Shown: piece after piece, positions 21,719 through 41,184 of the stretch
Layout of the letters: each line of letters starts with the position of its first letter
How positions within the stretch are numbered: the first letter of the stretch is position 1
Origin: Perca fluviatilis
Lineage: Eukaryota; Chordata; Actinopteri; Perciformes; Percidae
Direction of reading: 5' to 3'
DNA length: 64,000 nucleotides
Assembly: GCF_010015445.1 (NCBI RefSeq)
Contig: NC_053115.1
Span: 18,727,005-18,791,004 of the forward strand
Notes under the pieces: generated by a model
What the model saw: the letters and a program-made list of their open reading frames with translations, nothing else
Databases searched by the model: none
Told to the model about the DNA's origin: nothing
Program-made: the position numbers and the translations under genes

Positions 21719-23543
21719 TAATTTAATTAGAATTGTTTTTCACACCTATCATAGTCAAAACATAAATTTTTTTAAAGAGCCGTTTGTGAGCCAAAAGAGC
21801 CGGCTCTTTTCAGTGAGCTGAGTCAAACGAGCCGGCTCATGAAAAAGAGCCGTAATGCCCATCACTACAACTTAGCCATTGTTTAAATTCACCTACCCTC
21901 TTAGCTGCTAGCTGCCGTCTGGGATGAGGGAGTGTGTTCAGCCAGGCTCCGGTAATAATCATCACGCAGCAGTTCCATGTGTATTTGTAGCATATATATC
22001 CATTTTGTGTGCTGTCGTTGGTGAATATGAGTCTCTGCAGTGGCAAATTGTGTGGTAGTTTCCTTAGCCAGGCTAGCAGCCCCGACCGGGCATCCTTCTA
22101 CTTCCTCCCCGCCTCCCTTGCCTGCCGCTGCCGACAACAATCCACAGGCGCCCGCTGGTCTGTTGGATGTCCTCCAGAGGACAGTTCATGCTTTCACGGC
22201 GAAATATTGAAGTTTATTCCCCCCTCATAAATAGGTAATTGAGCACTGAAGTGATCCTATCAGTGTCTATGTAACTACATGGAAACAGACCAAATGATGC
22301 CTGTTTCTTGTAATACTATGAAGATTAGCTCTAGCTCCATAGTTACGTTACTCCAAGCTTCTTCCCTTGTGAACACCTCCGTTCTTCACTCTTCACACAC
22401 TACGCTCCGTTGTTTACCTTTTCCTGCTACAACTGAATTCCCACGGGGCTTCAGCGCAAGGCTACAGCCTTCTGTAATGTTACTTTACAAGAAACAGGCA
22501 TCATTTGGTCTGTTTCCATGTAGTTACATAGTTTCTGATATGATCATAACCACTACAGTGCTCAATTACCTATTTTTGAGGGGGGAATAAACTTCAATAT
22601 TTCGCCGTGAAAGCATGAACTGTCCTCTGGAGGACATCCACCAGACCAGCGGGCGCCTGTGGATTGTTGTCGGCAGCGGCAGGCGAGGGAGGCGGGGAGG
22701 AAGTAGAAGGATGCCCGGTCGGGGCTGCTAGCCTGGCTAAGGAAACTATCATGCAATTCGCCACTGCAGAGACTCATATTCACCAACGACAGCACACAAA
22801 ATGGATATATATGCTAAAAATACACATGGAACTGCTGCGTGATGATTATTACCGGAGCCTGGCTGAACACACTCCCTCATCCCAGACGGCAGCTAGCAGC
22901 TAAGAGGATAGGTGAATTTAAACAATGGCTAAGTTGCTAAACGCATCTTGTTGTCATGTAAGGGCCCTGTTCGTGTTGCACAGACATTTTAATTGCATTT
23001 TGTGTCTGTTAAGAGGCACAAAGACACTCTTTATCTTATGCCCCCATAACTGCCGTTTTAGCTGAGTGGGAGCTCTCGGCATTAGCTGCAGCAGCTCCGT
23101 GTTGCTAGCACTGATTCGGCTCGTGTTTTTTGCTATCGACAGTACTCATATACATATAGCGATCAAGATTAATGTAAAAATTGCCCGGAGTTCTACTTTA
23201 AGTTAATATTACCAGGAGATGAGTCATGAGATGAGCAAGGACACAAGTCTGAGAGAGTCTTAGAGTATTTCTCAGAACAAGTACAAAAGGGAGGCTGTTG
23301 GTGACAATTTAATGGAAAAAAATGTCTGTTGTCCAGGTAGAAAGACATAATTAACACTGTTTAGCATGCTACATCTGCTGTGGGAACCCTGCAGAGACTT
23401 CTACAATTCTGGTATGATGCTACCACCCCTTTGAGGTCAACGCCAATACATTAACCCTAACATCTGCTGAGCATTGCAAAATGCATGTGGTTTCATGTGT
23501 CATTTAAGCATTCATTACATCCCACATAATTTATGCTCTAGAG

Positions 23544-24102
23544 CACATGTGTCAAACTCAAGGCCCGCAGGCCAAATGCGGCCCCTCGCAAATTTTGATC
23601 CGGCTCGCATATCAATTTTATGTTCACAATACATTTTGGCCCTGGCTAGTTGTGCACCAAACCAAAAAGACGGAAAACTGTTTTCAAACTCCAAATGACG
23701 CGACTCTCATTTGGCAGATTTACCAAGTTTGAGACTGAGAAACTCCCACAGAACCAGAGAGTATTTTAATATTCAGGCGATGAAACAGGTTGTTGTAAAA
23801 AATTTAATCATTGTTTTGCATGATTTGCTAATCTCTATGATGGCTAAGGAACTCTTTGCTGACTTTCTAGGGGTTTAAGTCAAACGAAGTGCGACAAAAG
23901 TCGAAAAGAGCGACAAAAAAGCAACAAAACGATGCAAAAACCGACAATGAAAACAAGAAACAAAAAAGACCAAAAAAAGCAACAGTCAGTAATACAATCA
24001 AAGATATTTAACTCTTTTCGATGTATGCATGTGAATTTTTGGCCCTTGATGTGATTCTCTTTTCCAGTGTGACCCTAAATGAAAATGAGTTTGACACCCC
24101 TG
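23544..24102. mobile_element. Non-autonomous hAT element with palindromic TSD
   Basis: A 559-base element. The left end contains GTGTCAAACTCAAGGCC; the right end, reverse-complemented, reads CAGGGGTGTCAAACTCATTT. Perfect 8-base duplications CTCTAGAG occur at 23536-23543 and 24103-24110; the central TA fits the nnnTAnnn preference of Buster-type hATs. These termini match the widespread vertebrate type. No coding capacity. Confidence 0.9.
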
Positions 24103-24110
24103 CTCTAGAG

Positions 24111-27100
24111 TAAACTATGGTGTATGTGTAAAGTAAAGAGAACCAAAGGTTATCAATTTTTTATCATTTTAAACCAGCTGGATCCTCTCTTGGCTCTTGG
24201 AGAATATTCAGATGATATACAGGCAGATGATGCCCTCTGCAGGTGTCTAAAGAAGTGTAAAATGTCTTTGCACCATTACAGTGTACAGTATGCTCCACAT
24301 GGGTATATTTGTAAATGAAAGCCACTGCTGCTTCATGCTCTGCTGTTGGGAAATACAGACATAACCAAGGATAAATGTTACACACCAGTCTATAAAATGT
24401 TACAGCTCACAGGGGGATTAATTACATGTAATTACACCCTTCTTCCATACCCTATAAGCCATCTATCTCATGATGTAGCCCTTTATTTCCTGCCGATAAC
24501 CTGACCCTAATTGTTATGCTGTGGGCGCACACACTGTAATTTTCTTCAAAGAGCATGCCCTGGACACCTGCATGTGCTTAGAGTCTCTGTCAAGGGACCG
24601 GCTGAGACAAGCATCGGCTCTGTTTTTACTAATTGCTCAGATCAGATAGGAGGAGCTGCATACAGAGGCCTTAATAACAAACGTAGAGATGCACTGGATA
24701 TATTTCCAGGCTAATGTTCCCTGTGAGGAGGCCTGGAGGAAGACACTAGCTCTGCTGGGTGAGGCAAGCAACGGATAAACTTCCATAATAACTTGTTGAT
24801 GAGATAATTTATTAACTCAATTATATTAATATGTTAATAATAATTATATTATTATTGTCAATATTCTTATTTTGGTTGTTGGGGACTCAATAACTACAGT
24901 CATTTTATGAAGAATGTCAAATTATGGCTTTTGGGTTTACCTTAAATCTTCAAGGACCACAATGAAAATAAGTGCTGGGTTTTATGGTGTTATCCTTGAC
25001 ATTTATTAGATGTGTGCCATTTGATGTCCTCCTTCATGTAATGGCAAATGACTGAACCGACTAAAATATTTAGCAACAATATAACAATATAGTAGTTCTA
25101 GTGCCAGGCATGACATTTCAAGTCTTGTTGAAAAATGAACAAAAGCAGAGAAGAATATTACTCTGATTATTACAGATTGAGAAAATTACACAACTGTCAG
25201 CTATCAGCTTGCTACAACAATAGCAGGTGATGTTAAGAATATTTTTTTTTTGTGGCATTTAATCTTTTGTTACTTATGAAGTAAACTAAATAAAATATTT
25301 AAAGCCCCAAATAATATTTCCTTCATCAAAGGCTTTACTGTACATTTGTACATGTTCAGACAGTCGACAAGGACAATCTCAAAAACAAAATAGAAAAAGA
25401 GCAGTACTCCTCATGGTGAGTAACTTAATGTGTAAAATTGGTGGAGTGCCCCTTTAAATTGATAATGAACATTTATGACACATCATCACCATGGGTCATG
25501 AACACAGTTTTTATTCAATGAGAAATATGTGTAGTTGGAGCCAGCTGACTTTTCCCATAAATAATTAACCTAAATAAAACAATGATTTGTGGCCACCGCT
25601 CAGTCAAATGATTAATATAAGATAATTAATTCACGTTGTGTGAACTCTTTAATTTAATAGCAGTACTGCTATACTTTACTGATGAGATTCATTAACCCAC
25701 ATAAGAAAATCCAACTCTTTTTCATCAACACAGTTTAAACTCTACAGGCTGTACCAGAGTGGTAAGAGGTTTTGGGCATTGGTTAGAATTATGTTAACTG
25801 TTTTAACAAGATTAAACCTGAGGGATTATCCCTTCAGCCTTTACAGTTGAGATTATCCTTATACACACTATGAAATATGTTTTAATGTCTATAAAGGTGT
25901 CTCCATAAAAGTCAATACTCTATACTTATTCCCTTTGTCGGTTTCCCACATTTCTTATTCAGATTTCCTCACTTTCAGTCCCCTCTGCTCCGTTCCCTTT
26001 TCCATGGAATTGAAAGAGGCTGACACCATATATGAAAAACCATGGCAACAACAGCTCCACAGTTGATATGTTAACTTTGACATCAATTACTGAAACCAGA
26101 GTATCACTGAAAAGGCATGTAGAGCAACACTTCAGACACACTTCAAGTAAAACATGCCTGACATAAACTTATACGCTTAATATATTCATCAGCACATAAC
26201 ACACACATTCCAGTTACTGTACACTTTTGAACTGTATGTTATGAATAAGTTAGACATTATTCCCTTTGTGAAATTATAGTTTTAACAATCAGTATAGTGC
26301 AGAGGAATGTGACAATAAAGGTGCACTTCAACATGTTCCACATCCAAATTATGCATCATAGTTTGTTTAATATGTAACATATTCTTTTAGAAGATAATTC
26401 TTCAGCTTTAACACAAGTATAATAATAAAATGTGAATACACATGTATTTACACACAAATACGCACAACAATTTTAAAATAATTAAATATTCAAAGCTCCA
26501 CTTAAACAGTACTCCATCCATTTGAAATCAATATTCATAAAAAAAAGCATAACAAAGACACTAGAGTGCCTCATTGCCTCAGTGCACATTTTTTTCTGGC
26601 AAATGTGTAATACAACAAATTTTCTTTAGACAAAAAAAAAAAAAAAAAAAGGTTTTCCATTTACAGGTAAGAAATAAATAAAACATGTATAATAAATTGC
26701 ATGAAAACGCCATGCAAATCCTACCACGATGCTAGATTACTGGACATTTATTATTTTATTTGATTTTCATGGCTTTCCAGGGATTTTGAGTTAAAAAGAA
26801 AAAGATATTGTGAAAAATGTTAAAAACAATCCACAATTGGTTATGATAAGTATGGAATTCACAGAGACACATGGAAATACTTCTGAGCTACAACAAAAAA
26901 CAACTCTTAGCTTGTTAAACTATCAATATTTTCCATGTAGTTAATAATAGAACTAAGGTAGACCACCATGGGTAATTTTGCCTGTATATACCTGCAGACC
27001 AAGTGCAAGTACAAACAGTACTTTGCATCACCATACTTATTGTAAATGCAATCTACATATGTTATATTAAGCTGCCTGACCTAAAGTTTGCAGTCATATT

Positions 27101-27355
27101 TTAGGCTATTTTTTAGGCTGCCTCTGTTGGCACACTCCAAGAAGATCAGTACTCTTCAGCTTTGGGTAATTTTTTGCAAATATGTGAATATTATATTTTC
27201 CATTGATTCAGTGTAATAATTGTATTTGAATACTGGCGTGTAATGATTTTTGTCCTTTTGGCATTATTAAGATTCATGTGCTCATTAATGGCTGGGACAT
27301 AATGTCTGATGGCAAAGCTGTGGTGGAGAATAATCTCATTATTATAATAATTTTG

Positions 27356-27392
<37 letters not shown>

Positions 27393-29270
27393 TACAAAGG
27401 CCCATAGCAATGCCTGCTTATTGCCAAAGGTCAACTTGAAAAAAAAAAAAAATAATAAAAAAAAGCATTAAGGAATGACTTAAAATTTCTTTTTTTCAAA
27501 TTACAATTTTTTTCAACAAAAAATTCCACTCCAAACCAAAAAAAAAAAAAAAAAAAAAAAAAAAATAAAAAAAAAAAAAAAACACCCATATTTGTCAAAT
27601 AAATACCATCAGCGTTTTCATTTTATTTTAAAGTCCCTCTTTACCAAAAATATGTGTTTTTCTTGTGTTTATGTCCCCTTAAATGTCTGACCTTGACTGT
27701 ACTGACTTGTATCTGTGCAAAGTTTGTCACCATCTGAAGGGGAGATGGATGTGTACTTCCCTAAAATCTGAGATTCAAACGTATGCCGGGCAAGCTTGAT
27801 TAGGTACGCCACTGATCCTTAAACCAATCACTGTCGGATGCGCAAAAACAAGCAAAGAAACCTGAAACCTCCAGCGCAGAGAGGACTGTCAGTAAAGAGA
27901 GCGAAAAACACACTGTAATCGTAACTGTGTCAGCCACTGCCAGTTACAAGCTAACAAGCTAACAAAAGACATAAACAAAACTAAGGTAGATGCTAGAATT
28001 TAATCACCGAATGAGTCTGCAAGAGCAGTGGTGTTGGGTAGCACGAAGCCAGATCCAGAATTGCTCATTGAGGGAGAAAGAGAAGATGTGAGTCCGGTCC
28101 CTTTTTCAGAATTTTTACTTTTCATGTAAGAAAAGCATGTTAAACAAAATATGAATCTTAACAGAGTATTTTTACATACTTTAAAACATGTCTGGAGGGG
28201 GATTTTAAGTTAATTATCATGTTCCCAATCCCATCTTGTTCACCATGTACAGCATTATAGACCCAATCACAAAGTTTGTTTACAACAACTTCCGGGAAGA
28301 AAACCCCTGTGTCCCGTACACACAATTTAACGGTGCTGTGCAAACAGTGGTGAGGAACAACAACAATGTTTTGTAGTTTCATGTCACTTTCTCTAACGTT
28401 AGGTCAGAGGCCTCATATACCTGTGACACCACCACCTAAAAAGTAGCAGTCAGTCACCGGTGGTGAGATGTCACTGTTTTTAATGTTAGGGTCCGCTAAG
28501 CTAACCTGGGCTTGTAGAACAAAGAAACACCACTACTAAAGGCTAGTCTAGCTGGTAACATTCATTATATTTTTCTCACCCCCCTCGTGTTGCATTTAAC
28601 TTGAGGTTTGGTTTATCAAAGACGCACGCCAGGGGCGTTTCTAGGACTTGAGGAAGTAAGGGGCTCAGCCCATTTAACTAAACTGAATGCAATGCAAAAT
28701 GGGGATTGGCTTGTTAATGTTTATTTTAGCTGCCCAGATTGTAGATGTTAGCTAAATAGCACCAACATTTGGCCTAACCAAAACTGGCCTGGTAACTGAA
28801 AAGCCAAGGTTTTTCTTCTAGGTTTGTGTGGTGACTTATGATGTTGAGGGTCTGGGGGGTTGATTAATTGCGAGTTAACTAATCAATCATGCGATTATTT
28901 GCAATTAAATATTTTAATCCGCTGACAGCCCTAATAGATAGTTAATACTTTGTTAATGGTTAATATTTGTTTTGTAAACCATCTATATACATTATTGGGA
29001 TGACTATTATAAAGTTGGCAATAATGTTTATTATAAATAGTTAATGATTAATAAGTGGTTTGTAAAGCCTCAAGTAACATTCATTCATTAACAAGGTATT
29101 GTAATCTTCTGTTGCAACTTTATAAGAATGATCCAAATAATGTTTATTAATAGTTTACAAATGAATTCTTAAAGGTTTACAGATCATTTGGTAATCATTA
29201 ACACATACTAATATAATTTATTAAATTGTATGACGTGTGCAACAATCAACGGTTAAAATAACATAAATGA
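24111..29270. other. Intergenic DNA between rh2 and synpr, gene-poor
   Basis: No exon that I can support. It contains a TTA repeat at 27357-27391, A-rich low-complexity sequence at 27420-27585, and hAT-like debris near 28630 (CAGGGGCGTTTCTAGG) and 28925 (CTGACAGCCCTAAT, a common hAT end in reverse). Sequence at 28950-29210 repeats AATAATGTTTATTA motifs seen in other fish repeats. Confidence 0.5.
27420..27585. repeat. A-rich low-complexity tract
   Basis: Several A homopolymers, the longest at 27538-27581 with a single T interruption, separated by short T-rich pieces. Confidence 0.8.
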
Positions 29271-29274
29271 CTAC

Positions 29275-29280
29275 TTTATT
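29275..29280 (-). terminator. Candidate synpr polyadenylation signal
   Basis: AATAAA on the minus strand, about 230 bases beyond the synpr stop codon. The region is AT-rich, so a chance match is possible. Confidence 0.35.
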
Positions 29281-29510
29281 ACTACTACTACTACTACTAC
29301 TACTATTACTAGTAATTAGTAAACATTATTAATTGTAATTTCATTGTTTGTTAACAGTAAAATAACTATTGCTTTAGTTTAACTGATGTTAAATTTACCA
29401 TTTCTTAGTGATGGTTATGTTAAAGTGTTAAGCAAATCAACTTGTCTACTCGGAAGGGATTGTTTTGTTAGCGCAACGTCACGGGGATTCGGTCTATACC
29501 AAGAGCAACA

Positions 29511-35005
<5,495 letters not shown>

Positions 35006-38000
35006 TTAAAAATCACAGATCTCACGCCCAGCTCCACACAGTATCGACAGCTTTAGTCATCAGGGTCGAAACACCACTGATGTAGACAGACAAAAAGAGA
35101 GTGACTCTTCCAGTGGAGGGGCGGGCTAACAATAGATATCGTCCCCAGGGAGGAGTTTGAGATTTTACTGTACTCTATATTTGTTCATAAACACTGCAAT
35201 AAACTATAAATACCATAATTGAGGGAATGTCTGCGAATAGGTCGTTTACTTGTTATAGTAAGACCATAAGACATTGCTTTCAAAAGATCTTTTTTCTAAA
35301 TAAGGCTTCATCAGAAACATGAAATGAAGACAAATGTCAGCTGCAGAATTTTGTCACTGCAGGGAAAAGTATGTATCTCCATATTAGTGATTTTGAATTA
35401 TTCAGATAAACTGAAGGATTAGGTGTTCTTCTGGGGAAAAGGGAAAACATTCTAATACTTCTTAAATTATATAGACTATTTAAAAACTCCTTGGATTATC
35501 TGAAAAACTCACTGTTAAAAAGCTGACAACAGGCCTGTTTATATGAACTCATGAAAAAGGGATGTTTTGGAGATACATAGTTTTTACAGGACAGCAAAGA
35601 TTGCAGCATATTACAGTGACGGTCTTCCTGGACTAAAACTTCAGTAAAGGCTTTAAGTAGAGTAGATCTTAAAACATGAACATTTGAAATAGGTGTTACA
35701 GTGCCAGATTGTACAATTTAAACCAGAAAGGATTTTTTTGATTTTTCACAATAGGGTCATCCTAATCCCAATGATAAGAGTAACCAATTAATGTATTTGG
35801 CAGGGACGTTACATGAAGGCATGTTACATTTAAATAAAATGCCACAGATGCAATGTAAAACTTCTAGCCGTGGCTACTTGCAGGCCTTGGGCCTGGTTGT
35901 TGGTTGGGAGTGTAGAAAAGTAAGTGAGAAAAATTATTATACAACAATAAATGATTTGAATTAATGAGTTACTCTTGTATGATTTGTGGGTGTTTGATAA
36001 GGAAGTAATTAATTGAATGTATTGAATATACATTACACCAAGCTATTTCCTCCCCAAAACCCATGTTGCCATGGTAACTGAACTGTGTAAAACAGTTCTT
36101 CTTCGCGCCTGCACAAAGAAGCAATGACTTTCTTCAACATTGTAACCTTTCTCAGCACTTTTAAGTGATGTTTCTAAAAACTTTGGATTATGTTACATGA
36201 ATTAACATTTGAGACTATATGATGAAACCCTTAAGAAACTTAGAGTAATACTGTAAAAGTCGTAATTATCTGGTTGCTCTAATTCACCTGTACCTCAGGC
36301 AGTATGTGCATTAGCTGCATTAGTAAGAACGGACAAAAAACATGCATTTATGACCAAAGTCTAATCAATAATCAGACTGATGTGTGTTTTAAGTGTGATA
36401 TTATAGTAGGTAATCAAGAACGTGGTTTTGGCCTCAGGCAAATTGTTTAGGCCCTCATAAATCCTTGGGCCAGCCCTGCAGCCAATAAAATCATATAATT
36501 TCAAATAATAAAGTAATATTTGTAACATGATGTCTCTTCTACAAATCAAAACGTAATATTGTGATTGCATTAATTCGTTAACCAATGCTCAATGTCATAC
36601 AATAAATAACTGTACTGTAGATTACCGTATTATACTGTAATCATGGTGGATACATCTTCTTTTCTAATGATCCGATTACAATTGGGCCATTTGCATTGTG
36701 GTAATAAAGAGGATTCTGCTGACCTCTTTTGGTGACAAATCTGTATTACAAATTTATTTTTAGGCAAGAATGAATTTAGGGCCGTGCACATCGCTGAGTG
36801 ATATTAATAATGCATTGCACTGCAACTTGGATTTTAGATATAGGATACATCATGTGTTATCTCAAACTGGTTTGATTTATGTACTAGAGAAATAATTAAT
36901 TATTCAATGATAATAAATATTCAGATTGACCTGTTTTGGAAAAAAAGGGGCTTTTAAATGCAACAATGTAACTTTAGGGTGAACTAATTTCTTACTTACA
37001 AAACAATAAACCTGTAGGCATCTCATAGCCTAAAAGATATAGACAACATAACTCTCACAGAAGAGAATCAAGGACCTGAGAATGATTTGCTTGATAACAT
37101 GTCAGCCTGGAGTACATGGACAAAGTGTGTTGTGAGACCAAGTATAGCACATACTCAAAGACTTAATGGAGGGAGTAATACTGGATAAAAGCAGTTATTA
37201 AAACATGATTTACAACAACATAACAGGATGAATAGAGGAAGTAAAAAAGTAAAAAGATGGAAAGTAATACAATTAAATGATGAAGCAGAATTTTGTTTTT
37301 TTGTTTGCTTGTTTGTTATTTATACTGCCAAACTGAGAGCTGAAAACTGTGTTTTGCTGTTGTGAAACAATGACAATGAAGATCTATTCTTCTTTTCTAT
37401 TCTAGTTTCATATAAAAAAGGTAGAAAAAGAAAATATCACATGACATAAATGCAAGTCTACAGTAGGCTATAAAACATTGACTTATTGAACTATAATTTG
37501 GCTGTATAATATAACATCTGTTATTATTGCTGTGTGTCATAGGGCTCAATTCTCCTGAAGTGTGTTATGCTCTCCTGACTGTTAGTCACTCATGTAAATT
37601 ATGAGTAAAAGGTCTGCATTGAAAAACCTAAGAAACGTTATTTGTCCATGTGGCTAAGACAGGTTGATTTCAAGCTGCTGTAGATTTGAAATAGACAAGA
37701 CAACAAGTTGAATCATTGGGATATATATAGGATAAAGAGTAAATGGGCCACTGGAATTTTAAAAGTAACACAACTACAGGGGTAGCAGCCAATTTAGGAT
37801 TAAAAACATAAATAACTATGACTTCAAAGTTTCAGAAGTTATCTAAGAAAAGGAAGTGACTTTGATTGACTAATTCCCTCAGGCAGGCTTCAGATGTTAA
37901 TGGTAAAATGACTGATGACATTTCCAGTCCACACTGAATAACAGCCAGAATAACTCAGTGCCAAGGGATCACTGGCTGCTTTTTGGTTTATATGAGGTGA

Positions 38001-40306
38001 AAGGACTTTAAAGGCAGCAAGATTCCAGACTTTACATAGAATTTAGTAATCAATCATAGAGTCATAGATACCCGATGTTGGATAGTAAAAGCAGAATCCA
38101 TGAGGCGTACTTTGAAACTCATTTCACAAGCTGGAGGCTGACAGGAACATTAAACTGTGGTAAAAAAAAAGAGGCTGATGCAGAGAACAGATGAAGACAT
38201 GAAAACCCTTCGGTTCAATTTGGTCAAAGATAAAAATAGTTTCATTTTTGTTGTTCTCAGCTGAAACAAACGGAACTGCATTAGCTTCATTTGCACATAC
38301 AATCAAACCTTAGTTGGTTTATAAATAACCATCCAATGTCTTTTGTTTGAATGAGGCTGGTGGAGCTACGGTGCAATGGAGCTGCATGCATGTTGACTCA
38401 TATTCAAATATTCAATTATATTCTTGTACTATCGTGAATAACTCACATCTACATAAAAGGGCAGTGATTGGGTTTTGACTGTTTATTCCTGTAACATCCT
38501 CAAAATCCAGTCAGGTTTTCGACTACCATCAAAAAAATTATTTTTCTGTTTAAGTGTAAGAATATTACCTTTCTTGACATTTGACACACATACTGTAAGG
38601 GCTTGGTGGTGCGATTTGCACCCAGGGACGGCATGTTGTTCTTTGTGTGTATACAGCAACATGTTAATGCACTTTTTTTGTAGCCTATAGGTGTTCTATC
38701 ATATAACATCATTATCATTTTAAATTGTAATGCAGTTATGTTGTATCTGAGTACATGTTACACAAGTATATTTACTTGAGTAACATTACTTAACATTTTA
38801 GTAACTTGAGTTGAGATTAGAGAGAAATGATACTGTAGCCTTGCTACCTCATTCTGGTGATGTAATGTGTTCTTTGGTTATTGTTGATATTAACACATAT
38901 TCAGACACATCAGAATTAAGTATTAATAATTTCTTATGAGTAAGTCCTCTAGAATAACCAAAAATCTCTTTAAATAAGAGTAAGTGATGGTTCATCTAAA
39001 AAACACACCTTTGAAGTGTAGGTTTTCTCATCTGCTTTCACTTAAGACCATAATCTTATTAGTAATCAATTATTCACTTAGTTTGTAGCCTTGGGTATTT
39101 AAACACAACAAAAACAGATATGAATTTAACTGCTCTTTGATTTTTCAACCAACAGAGGGCAGGACTTAGCTACACTAATTGGGAGGAAAATCTCTAAAGC
39201 TGCAGTGATGAGCTCTTCTTAATTTCTCTCTGCATTTGTTCTTTCTCTTCTCACCAAAATCCGGTTGACAGTTGTGTCTCCTGTATGTACAATAAGCTAA
39301 ACACATCTCAACTCTTTGACTGCTGTGTGCGCTGATTAGAAAAATCATATTCCACTTGATGAGAAGATTGTGCTGGTCCAACAGCGACAGGGTTTTTTCT
39401 TCATGTTAGAGTGGTGAGGCTCCATCCTCTCGCTGCATTATTAATGAATCTTTTTCTGGCATCATCTCCCCTATCTACCCTGAAAACTGTGGGAGGAAGA
39501 GACAAGAAATAAATCTGGTGGTTTTCATGAGGCCTCCGCCTGGAAATGTGCTTTCCAACGAGTTGATCTAGAGATTTTTTGTTGTCTTCTTTTGCAGAGA
39601 ACCACCTTTGGACTGGGGTTTATCTAGAACATTTAAAGAGTCAAGCCCACTTAAAATCCTAATTTTGAAAAAATCATTCCAGTGTAGTCTGAAATTATAA
39701 AAAAGGGAACCTTAAACCATGAAAATAATCCATAAAAGTGATCACATAGAGTTCATTGTATCTACTGTATGTATTAGATTTTTTTTTGCTGTAAAATAAA
39801 GAAAAGGAAAATATTGTTAAGTAAAGAAAAGGTGACAATAAGAATAAATGTGTTATTCTGGACCTCCTGGAATGCTACCTCGAATTCCCTGCAAGGTTGA
39901 TGTCAGACGGAACATGGAAATATCAGAATTCCATTTTCTATTTTTGCATTAGGAAAAAAAGAAAACATGAGACTGTTATGTAAAAGGATTTGTACAGATT
40001 GGTAATTTCTTCAAAACTGGTTTCTCCTCACTGCTAAAGCCAATTACCACACATCTCTGTTTTAAACTGAGCATTTCACTCCTCTGCAATCCATATATCC
40101 AGTCAATTTCACATAAAACCATGTTACAACACACACTTAAATACAGTATTTGCTGGCTGTGAATCCCTCTGTGAGACAGCTATATAGCTGCCATACTGAC
40201 AATGACCCTATTCCATCAATCTCACATTAAAAAAACACTCCCAGCATTTAAATATTTCAAAGAGCTCCAAAGACAACTCCAGAGAAGCTCTGAGCTTCTG
40301 TGTGCA

Positions 40307-40310
<4 letters not shown>

Positions 40311-40351
<41 letters not shown>
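40311..40351. repeat. (TG)n microsatellite
   Basis: About 20 TG units. Confidence 0.95.
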
Positions 40352-40354
<3 letters not shown>

Positions 40355-40537
40355 GTATATGTGTGTGTGCACATCAACTCTGACAAAGCAGTTTTTAAAC
40401 TGTTATGTTGCACTTTGCGATTTAACCCAGAGCTTATGACTGGTGACTAAACCCAAAGCTAAAGTCTAAAAAGAGAATACAGATCTAAATGATACAAGCT
40501 CAAGCGCACAAGATAAATTTGTTACTGCAAAAATAAA

Positions 40538-40540
<3 letters not shown>

Positions 40541-40587
<47 letters not shown>

Positions 40588-40600
40588 TTTATCTCTCTCT
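40541..40600. repeat. (CT)n microsatellite
   Basis: CT units with two interruptions. Confidence 0.95.
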
Positions 40601-41136
40601 CATACACTTGACACTCTTTAAGAATCTATATTTAATATAATAAACATGCTCCATACATATACTGTATAGAATAGCAGAATGAGGGAGAGATGAGTCATGA
40701 ATATAATATTGTGTAGTTGTTCTGTGAAGTTTCAGCTGTGCTGCACTGTCTGGTTTGTCACGGTGTGCTTTAAATATGCTGTCTGTGACAACTCTCCAAA
40801 GGCACATGACAGTGTGCCAAAGACACATGCAGGGACAAATATTAAAGCACAATGTGATTTTATTGGTTCTATTTAGTGTTTTTTCTATGGTTTCATGTGT
40901 TTTTTTATTTATTTTTTAATAGTTTTTCATTTCTTAGAGACAGAATTAATATAAAAATAATTAAATCAAAACACTTGTTGTTACTGTAACATGATACTCA
41001 CATGTAATGATAAAGTCAGGCTGGCCTCTATGACTTCAATCCATAATTAAATAGCTAGCTCAGGGTCATGATTCATCTTATCTCTGTTGATCATAGTTGA
41101 TTATCAAGTATAGTATAAATATACTGTATATGTAAA

Positions 41137-41143
<7 letters not shown>

Positions 41144-41181
<38 letters not shown>
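41144..41181. repeat. (AT)n microsatellite
   Basis: About 19 AT units following an A run. Confidence 0.9.

Positions 41182-41184
<3 letters not shown>

Larger units (their letters stand above)
20974..21867 (+). mobile_element. hAT element nested in the fold-back arm
   Basis: An 894-base element with ends TAGTGATGGG and CCCATCACTA, flanked by perfect 8-base duplications CAACTTAG at 20966-20973 and 21868-21875. Repeated GAGCCGGCTC and AAGAGCCG motifs fill both subterminal regions, as expected for transposase binding sites. It carries a BED-finger fragment but no catalytic domain. The opposite fold-back arm has a single CTAAGTTG at 22929-22936, the matching empty site. Confidence 0.93.
20705..23197. 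mobile_element. TTAA-flanked fold-back element with arms of about 0.7 kb
   Basis: Outer ends are AGGAGAACTCCGGG on the left and AGTAGAACTCCGGG on the right (reverse complement), flanked by TTAA at 20701-20704 and 23198-23201. Left arm 20705-20973 plus 21876-22313 is the reverse complement of right arm 22486-23197 with only scattered mismatches; the central loop is about 170 bases. The left arm is interrupted by a later hAT insertion. The mirrored frames at 22009-22230 (+) and 22562-22795 (-) encode almost the same peptide because of the symmetry and are not evidence of genes. TTAA duplication fits piggyBac or Kolobok; no transposase is present. Without the insert the element is about 1.6 kb. 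Confidence 0.9.

Noticed and set aside
21901..22903. Four matching frames on both strands (22009-22230, 21901-22140, 22562-22795, 22664-22903) that looked like a duplicated gene pair
   Set aside because: They are mirror images created by the fold-back arms; there is no start context, domain or splice support.
10784..29500. A second RH2 opsin or opsin pseudogene between rh2 and synpr
   Set aside because: No opsin motifs (ERY, NPVIY, retinal-lysine segment) were seen on either strand.
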